Shown piece after piece: positions 57,355 through 64,000 of a stretch of DNA of 64,000 bases. A program made the position numbers and the translations under genes. Source of the DNA: Amphibalanus amphitrite (Eukaryota > Arthropoda > Thecostraca > Balanomorpha > Balanidae). The notes beneath the pieces were generated by a model, which saw nothing but the letters and a program-made list of their open reading frames with translations, was not told the DNA's origin and searched no databases. How positions within the stretch are numbered: the stretch's first letter is position 1; the number at the start of each line of letters is the position of its first letter. The DNA lies in the NCBI RefSeq assembly GCF_019059575.1, contig NW_024881505.1, forward strand, positions 186,001 through 250,000, read 5' to 3'.

Positions 57355-60300
57355 TGTAGCACGCTACATCTTGAACATTTAACGTAGTATCTTTTCGGCA
57401 CGGCTCGGTCCGGCAGTCCCCCCCCCTCGCAGTCCGGTCACAGGCCTAGCCCTCCATTCACACACCCGTCGCTGCTACCGGGTGACGCACAGCTGAGCGG
57501 AGCGCTGCTGCTGCGCTCTCCTCCCCTCTCATTATTCACTAACCCCCCCCCCAGTCACCAGGCCCGCCATCCCCATTCAGCACTTTTCCCCAACTCCCTC
57601 AACGAGCACTGTCCGTGAGAATAGCCCGCAGTAGACACGTCTGCGAGAAGACGATGCCGGTCACATCAGTACGAACCGCTGAGGCACAGCTGAGTCAACA
57701 AGCTACGTCAGGACTGCGGCCGGCGGCGGCGGCGAGCGAGCACGTTAAGGTACTCTGTCACTTGTCACGTACTCTGTCAGGTACCACAACAGCTGCGCCG
57801 CGCTGAGTCCCACGGTGGGAATGGCACAACCAGAAAGATCCTACGGCAAGCAAAAACGCTGTAGTTCCAGAGGTCTTCGCAATGGGCAGCCGTTAAACTC
57901 TCATTACAACGCTCGCCTATGGAGACAGCTACCGCAGGATGAGCGATCCGAGCCTCCTCAAATAACGCTGGATCAGTAAGATATGTCAACAGATCATGGA
58001 GCAGTGTCAAGGATGGATGCCGGCTGGAGCACACAGCCTCCTTTGTCGGGCACAGCAACCCAGGGTGAGTGAACCTGGCAAAACAACCGGGTGACCGACC
58101 TCACAATGGCCTCATGAGGTAGTTCCAGAGATCTCCGCAGAGGAAGAAGGCGCTGACTTACGGCCACGCCCCGGTACGGTGGGCGGAGCAAGAGTGACGT
58201 CACAGGGGCGTTGGCGGCAGACGAAACGGAAGGAAACAAAAGTTTGAATAAAATGAAATTGAAGAATCAAAATTAAAACTCGAAAATCACAAACCTTTCG
58301 GGGATTGTTTTATGCCAGCGATTACTAAAATGATAAAGCACTCAACACGAAGACGATTCGACGGCCAAAAATTGCAGGCACAGAGGAGCAAGGTGACTAA
58401 ACAGGACAGAGGGCGCCATCTTACGGCCCCACCCACCAGAAGAAGGCAGAGGAAGATGACGTCGCAAGGGCGTGGCAGTCACCCCTCCCCCCAACTATAA
58501 AAGGGTGCGCCACCCAACCAGAGGGAGAATCACAGTCGAGCAGCCGAGAGTCACAGTCTGCAGCCGGAGCCGGAGACGCCATCTGGAGGCCGCCGTCAGT
58601 CCGGGGTCACCCGCGAGAAGCCTCTTCAGTTCGAGTGATCAGAACCGAGGACAGCAGCCGACGCTTGTGACCACACTGAGAAGCGGAAGCGCAGAGAAAC
58701 TCCAGAATGTGAGTGTTGTTGAAAAGTCTGCTCAATCCCAATCCTTGACCCCCCCCCCCTCTGCCCGGTTGCCGTGCCGTGACGACTGCCAAACATTTTC
58801 GGTTGCCATAAAATGCACTCTCAATTGGAATTGGAAAACTTAAATTACTTTGAGCTTATTGGTCCAGACACCCTAGTAGCATATTAGGATCTGAATTTCG
58901 AAGTCATGTCAGAGTCGCCAGCAAACCGTTATTGTCAGTTGGAGTTCACGATTAGGCCCAGAGCGAGAGGCTAAAATTTGAATAAGCAGCTCATGGTCAC
59001 GAACGTTGAGATTGATGACTGGATGTGTGACAGCGTTGAAATGTCTTTGTCTTCGGTCAAGCTGGTTCGTTCGATTTATTATGGGCGATGGCCAGGTGCG
59101 TTTTGAGGTTGGAACGTTTGTGAAATTAAGGGTTTAGATTCGTGCTGTACTCACTAAAAGTTGCATTGCGAAATCATTGGTAATATTGCTGTAGGAATTA
59201 ATTGCGAAGTCGAAATCAATTATAGAACAGGTAAATACGGTTGAAAGGGAATGTAATGTTTTAAGGTGGCGACTGATTCATGCGATCGATCTATGAATAT
59301 GGCTATGAGTTATGATTTCCGACAGATACGAATGCTTGAGCTTACGGCGGAATTTCTTCTGTTACTTAGGTGCAGAGTTGCGAGCAGTGGTTTGAGGTTG
59401 ACGGTTTGACACTTAGCGACTTTAGATGGTCACTTTGCGTCATTGAAATTGCGAAATGTCGAGTAACAGGTAGATGTAGAATTGTTTGTGGTTAGAACTA
59501 ATATGCGACTAATATAGGTGCCGATCGTTGTGCTTTTGTAGAATAAATACTAGAAAGGACCACCTTTGTTTGGGAACGATTAAATGGGACAGGAATTTAA
59601 TTTAAAAAAAAAAACTTACGTTGAATGGAGCTGATGAGATGTCGAACAGGGAGATATTGCAGCGATATTTTACCAGATTCACACTCACTGACACATCCGG
59701 TGAATCCACCCGGCCAGAAGAGACAACACGCACGAGCATTGCACCGCGAGTGATGACGCGCCCATCGCGGCGTGGCCTTGACTGACTGTCGACGCGACGC
59801 CAGCCGGCGGCCAGTATCGTCGCTCTCGACGCGGGCGTTGAGCCGCCAGAGGGCGTAAAAAGCAGCCACAACAGGGGCAGTGGGTTAGCCGTAATTGGGG
59901 CGCGGGCGGTAGGTGAAGGTCATTGTATATAGGAGCATGGTTAGTTGTGGAAAGTTGCAACGGGGTAAGAACGTAAACAGTTAATGCATAATTTTAAATA
60001 TGACATGCTATTTGATATTTAGGACTGCACTTCGTTTGATGCGCATTGTTTACTGCTAATAGGATGATTTAAAATAGATTCCCTATGAAAGGCTAGGGAC
60101 CCTATGACAATATTCTGGCACTCTATAAAGATAATTTGTTTAGGTAACTAGTAGCCCATCAGAAGCTATCGAACGAGTTTCAAGGAGTCATTTCCGTTTG
60201 AGCATTCAGCAATTCACTATGATACGGTGGATCACAACCAGACGACAGATCGGTGCGTACTAATTGGTTCTAGATTATCTGATGAAATCAAGAGCGGTTC

Positions 60301-62074
60301 AAGGTCTGCTAGGATTGTTTACGAGAACTGATGATTAGGTTCACGCGTGCAGCAGCAATTAGGACTTGAGATTACGATTAGATGCGTTTCTGTTATTCGC
60401 GTTCTTGAGAGTTAGCGCCAATAATTACTCCACCAATATTGGCACAGGGCATTGTGAGGCACAGACGGCTTGTTTGCCCGTCTCCTATGGCGTAGCGTTT
60501 ACCAGCATGACCGTATGAGACACAGATGCACTTCTCTAAACCCACGTCCAGACCGGAATAATAAGAGGGACACGCCGTCACGTACGCAGGGCATATGCAC
60601 GTTTTCCGCCAGTGGTACCGGCCACTGTTAATTTTCCCGCTTAGGTAACACTGGGTGAGAAGGCAGTGAGAGGTTTCTACGGCAGGGGGAAGGGGAAGAT
60701 TGGCACAGTGTGCAGTGGAGAGTAAGTTATGCCAAAGGCAAGAAGCCGAGGGTCAGGGGTGAGTCACCCAAAAGTGCGGATAAGGCGCGCCGTAGTGTCC
60801 CGAATAAGTCCTCATACTTATTTTGTAAAGGTACCTTAATCGGTACTGGACAGCCTCAGGGGAGGGAAGAATGTACTCCAGGACACGTAAGGCCTTGAAG
60901 AGTAAATCCCATGGTTTAAGGAGAGTTCCTGAGGAGAGTTCCAGGATATGAACGGTGGTCCCTGGGTCGTGAACGGGAATGTTACACGCGGACCGGAAGA
61001 GGGCATAGGTAATCTCTCCCGGTAGAGAGATAAGTCGGATATAAATCGTGTATGTGTGTACCATAAGTCTATCGGACGTGTAGTGAATCCCATAAATTAG
61101 TAGGGTGGATATTTGTGTATAATTATTCTGGACGGCCCTGCGATAAGTATCTTTGTCGCCGGTTAGCGGAGCATGCATATGGATTTCGGAAAGAGACATT
61201 TATCTCGCCGGGGAGACCATGGTTTGTAAGACGCCTAACACTATCGGAGGGAATTTCGGGGGCTACCAATTAAATTTGGGTGAATACATGAAATGTGAAC
61301 GTAATGCGAGCAAGGATGTGAGAATGATGACGCATGAATCTTAGAGTAAGGCCGATAGGAATTTGGTAGAATTCGGTTATGGCAGTCGAACAAATGATTC
61401 TCGAGGGCAACTAAACTAGCAACGCTAATACGAACTAAGCGGGCAATTTTTGTAATGGGGAGGCCAGTGATATAGGAATGGGTGACTGGACGAATGATCA
61501 CATTCAATTAATCAATGTAATTACCACCCATATGTTTGGCAGTGGTCATCGGGACTTCGAATGCCCTGTCCTTCACCTGCCCAACTGTGCTGCAAACCCA
61601 GCTGATCGGATCCCTCTATCCCTAATCCGAGCAGTGAAGAAGCATCTCGTGCATCATGGTCTATACAATGAACAGAATCATCAAGCCTCCAATTTAAAAA
61701 GCATCTTCCATCAGATGTATTTGTACGCAAGGTGGATCTAGACTTACATCTTCTTCAGGGTGGCTCTGTATCTACATCTCTCCCAGGTGGACGTCAGTGA
61801 AGATCTCTATCAGGATATCTACATCTCTATCTCAGGATCTCATCTTCATCACTATCTGGATCCCTCTCTATAGCTAACTCAAGATCTTTTCCAAGACTCT
61901 TCTCAAGCTCCCCTGTTCTACCAGCTCTACTATCGAGTTCAGTACAGCAGCAAATTGTTCTCTCTCTTCTGCTAAACCAGCCGAACAACAGCGGACTGAG
62001 GTGGTTGATGAACCGCAAAGAAGATGCAGCTCTTTTTATTCCTTCTTTCTTCTTTTCTTAATTCCCTCGCTACA
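57355..62074 (+). repeat. 3' LTR of the giant-LTR element
   Basis: About 4720 bp, nearly identical to 50679-55403; the small length difference is mostly in poly-C tracts. TATA box at about 58496-58503. Confidence 0.88.
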
Positions 62075-62180
62075 GGGCAAACAGATAAGAAGACATTTTC
62101 TATTGTTATGACATATGTGTTGATACTTGATTGACTCACGAAATGATTTTGTTGTAGGTACTTCAATGAAATCATATGAA

Positions 62181-62604
62181 TTAACCCTCGCCCGTCCTGA
62201 CATTTTTACAGCCGCTTGCCAATAGGGTCGACCATCCCTTCTCAGCCGTTCAACCTTTCAATAAAGTCAACCGAGGTCACTTAAGATAAATGTCCTTGAC
62301 CTGACCTTGACGTGACACTAACATCCACCATAATCCATGGCACAAACATTAGGTTGGCACGTTTCTAATCACAAAAAGTCTTAAATGTGACTTGCGTCGT
62401 ATTGCCATCCGGCCAAACATGACCACGAGAAACATCAGAGGTCAATTAAGTCAATAAGGTCAGAGTCATGAAATTTTAAAGACTGTAAAATTCATTGACC
62501 CGCGAATGATAAAAAATTCGTCGCGATCCGCTTCATCCGTGAGCTACCTATGTGTGAAAAACGAGGGAGTCCGTACGACCCTCCCCTAAAAGAGCGAGGG
62601 CTAA
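62181..62604 (+). mobile_element. Short TTAA-type MITE (A family)
   Basis: TTAA at 62181-62184 with CCCTCGCCCGTCC; the right end AGAGCGAGGGCTAA closes at 62604. The hairpin is GGGAGTCCGTACGACCCTCC. Interior words (TTGACCTGACCTTGACG, AAAATTCGTCGCGATC) match T1. At 424 bp it is half the length of T1, so it is probably a deletion derivative. Confidence 0.7.
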
Positions 62605-62646
62605 ACGATGGTCGATGAAGTCACGGATCAACCGTTACGGCGTTTA

Positions 62647-63866
62647 TTAACCCGCGCCCTGCGGGGGGGGGGGGCATTTGAACACCCACCTGTGTTTTTT
62701 TTCGGGAATACCTATCTATAAGAAGAAGAAAAAAAACGGCGGCGCAAAGCGTCGACGTTTTGGACACACTTTATCATACATATTTTTTAAACATGGTAAG
62801 AAAAGTTCAGAACAAAATTCCTCAAGGTCAGGTTTATACCAGGTCACTTCAAGTGACCTCACCTCATAAAAAGTTTCAGTGTCTGCTTTAGGTCAACACC
62901 GAGTGACGAATCGCATTTAAACTTTTAGAGATTGATAAGAACATTAGTATGTACTATGTACCAAACCAAACGTATGTCTCCGAATTTTTATATCAGTGAG
63001 ATAAGGTCAGGTCAATTTTGCGACCTCCGCGTTACGTCAACGGAACAAAATTGAGAGCCGCCTCTTTTGAAAAAAAACGTCATTCTAAACACTCTCAAAC
63101 ACTGAATAACAAGTGTAACTATGACACACTGAACTGGAAAATGGCACCCGTGACCCCTATTCATGCCCCTGCAGGTCATGTCATGTCACGAATGATATCT
63201 AATAGTTTTTCGTGAATAACTCTTGATAGAGGCATGCTAGAGCAGCGAAAATGCCTTAGCTGTACCCGGCTCAACGATACGGATCGACTGATATGCAACA
63301 TGACCGTTTCCATTCGGGTCATAGCCTTGACCTGAAGTTAGAATTAAAGTTGACCTTTCAAGGTCAAATTATAGTCGATTCGATGCGTCTTGACGAGAGG
63401 AACACGACACCGGTAAAAGTAGGCTCGTGCAAGGTTTGAGTCAAAAGTGATTGCAGATCAAACTTTCCGCAAAAATCGGCTGTTTTCACAGATGTTCCTC
63501 CTGCAGGCAAAACCGTTGACCTTAGGTCAAATCTGAGAGAGTTGTTCAGATGACCGTTCAAAAGGGCTATCAAATACGCTTTTCCGGCGCGCTGTAGCTT
63601 TATTGGTTTCCGAGTTAGCGCCGGTGTTGGTTTGCTGAGAATTGTGACCGACCTAAAAATCGACGAAATATGGCCTTCATTGACCTCCGGTAACCTGACC
63701 TTTGACCTGACCACAAAAGTGACAAACATTATTTTTTACGCTCTTTCGGACGCCGCCTTCTTCGTATCGCTGCGTACCCCAGGAGCTGAGTTAGAAGTCG
63801 GGATGTTTCACCCCCCCCCCCCCCCCCCCCAGCACGGCGTAGAAATCCCAGCGGGGCGCACGTTGA
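62647..63866 (+). mobile_element. TTAA-type MITE (E family), most complete copy
   Basis: TTAA at 62647-62650 with CCCGCGCCCTGCGGGG; the right end GCGGGGCGCACGTTGA is a worn GGGGCGCGGGTTAA. The left hairpin is a G-run, CATTTGAACA, CCCACC; the right side has a C-run of about 20 (63811-63830). A subterminal CGGCGGCGCAAAGCGTCGAC is present. It serves as the reference for the copies at 1-63/2126-2200, 11316-12060 and 44655-45485. Confidence 0.75.
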
Positions 63867-64000
63867 TACCTATATCTTGAACAAAAGGTAACACCTTACG
63901 TTGTAACTACTACACTTTGACTACACTTCCTGTAATATGTACAATTTCCAGGCTAAGGAGGTCGGGTCACCGGTCACAAAAATGTCACTCTGGGCAGTGG
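63867..64000. other. Window end, nothing recognised
   Basis: Two GGTCAC words but no element end. Confidence 0.3.

Larger units (their letters stand above)
50679..62074 (+). mobile_element. LTR retrotransposon-derived element with giant LTRs (LARD-like)
   Basis: Two direct repeats of about 4.7 kb flank about 1.95 kb of internal DNA. The repeats begin TGTAGC and end GCTACA (TG...CA with a 6-bp inverted terminus), and GGGC is duplicated at 50675-50678 and 62075-62078. A primer-binding site follows the left LTR. No gag, protease, RT or integrase was recognised inside, so the element looks structurally complete but non-autonomous, like LARD elements. The LTRs differ at only a handful of places by eye, so the insertion is recent. 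The 4-bp duplication and tRNA-Lys primer favour Ty3/Gypsy mobilisation, but the family is not proven. Confidence 0.88.

Overview
The window looks like nuclear DNA from an arthropod, most likely a crustacean; a barnacle-type genome is my guess and is unproven. The evidence is nine small genes for RR-1 (Rebers-Riddiford) cuticle proteins, each with a tiny first exon that holds only the start of the signal peptide, GT-AG introns and a TATA plus initiator core promoter. There are no operons or other bacterial features. All other coding-like sequence I could recognise belongs to transposable elements.

Layout. The cuticle genes are at 2640-3169 (+), 4767-5777 (-), 8829-9642 (-), 12809-13591 (-), 16952-17281 (-, first exon probably at 22332-22340), 24584-25585 (+), 39407-40195 (-), 42894-43716 (+) and 46480-47360 (-). 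Six or seven are close paralogues whose chitin-binding core is nearly identical even at the DNA level. The genes at 43 kb and 46.5 kb are more diverged, and the last carries an acidic heptad repeat. The products should be secreted by epidermal cells and bind chitin in the cuticle. No other pathway genes are visible.

Between the genes lies a dense layer of non-autonomous DNA transposons. The dominant group is 0.4-1.2 kb long, ends in TTAA-CCC (piggyBac-like), carries a G-run/loop/C-run hairpin at each end and is filled with AGGTCA/TGACCT words. At least eleven copies with at least one clear end, plus several relics, lie at 1-2200, 6753-7677, 11316-12060, 14216-15399, 22546-23555, 25960-26772, 32804-34011, 34829-35246, 37836-39132, 41520-41700, 44655-45485 and 62181-63866. 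Other elements with visible target-site duplications are two hAT-like elements (3866-4021, 40599-41436), one 173-bp element with a 9-bp duplication (32191-32363) and a candidate 3.9-kb element (30241-34114). A 5'-truncated LINE (35247-37550), an older LINE reverse-transcriptase relic (6246-6752) and a P-element-like transposase fragment (28434-28842) complete the set.

From 50.7 to 62.1 kb lies one large LTR retrotransposon-derived element. It has two nearly identical 4.7-kb LTRs, a tRNA-Lys type primer-binding site, a 4-bp target duplication and only about 2 kb of internal DNA with no recognisable gag or pol. It resembles a LARD-type non-autonomous element and appears to be a recent insertion.

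Most promising observations: the terminal hairpins of the TTAA elements, whose loop differs between copies but is matched at the two ends of one copy; their load of nuclear-receptor half-sites beside moulting-related cuticle genes; the apparent homogenisation of the cuticle gene cores; and the giant-LTR element.
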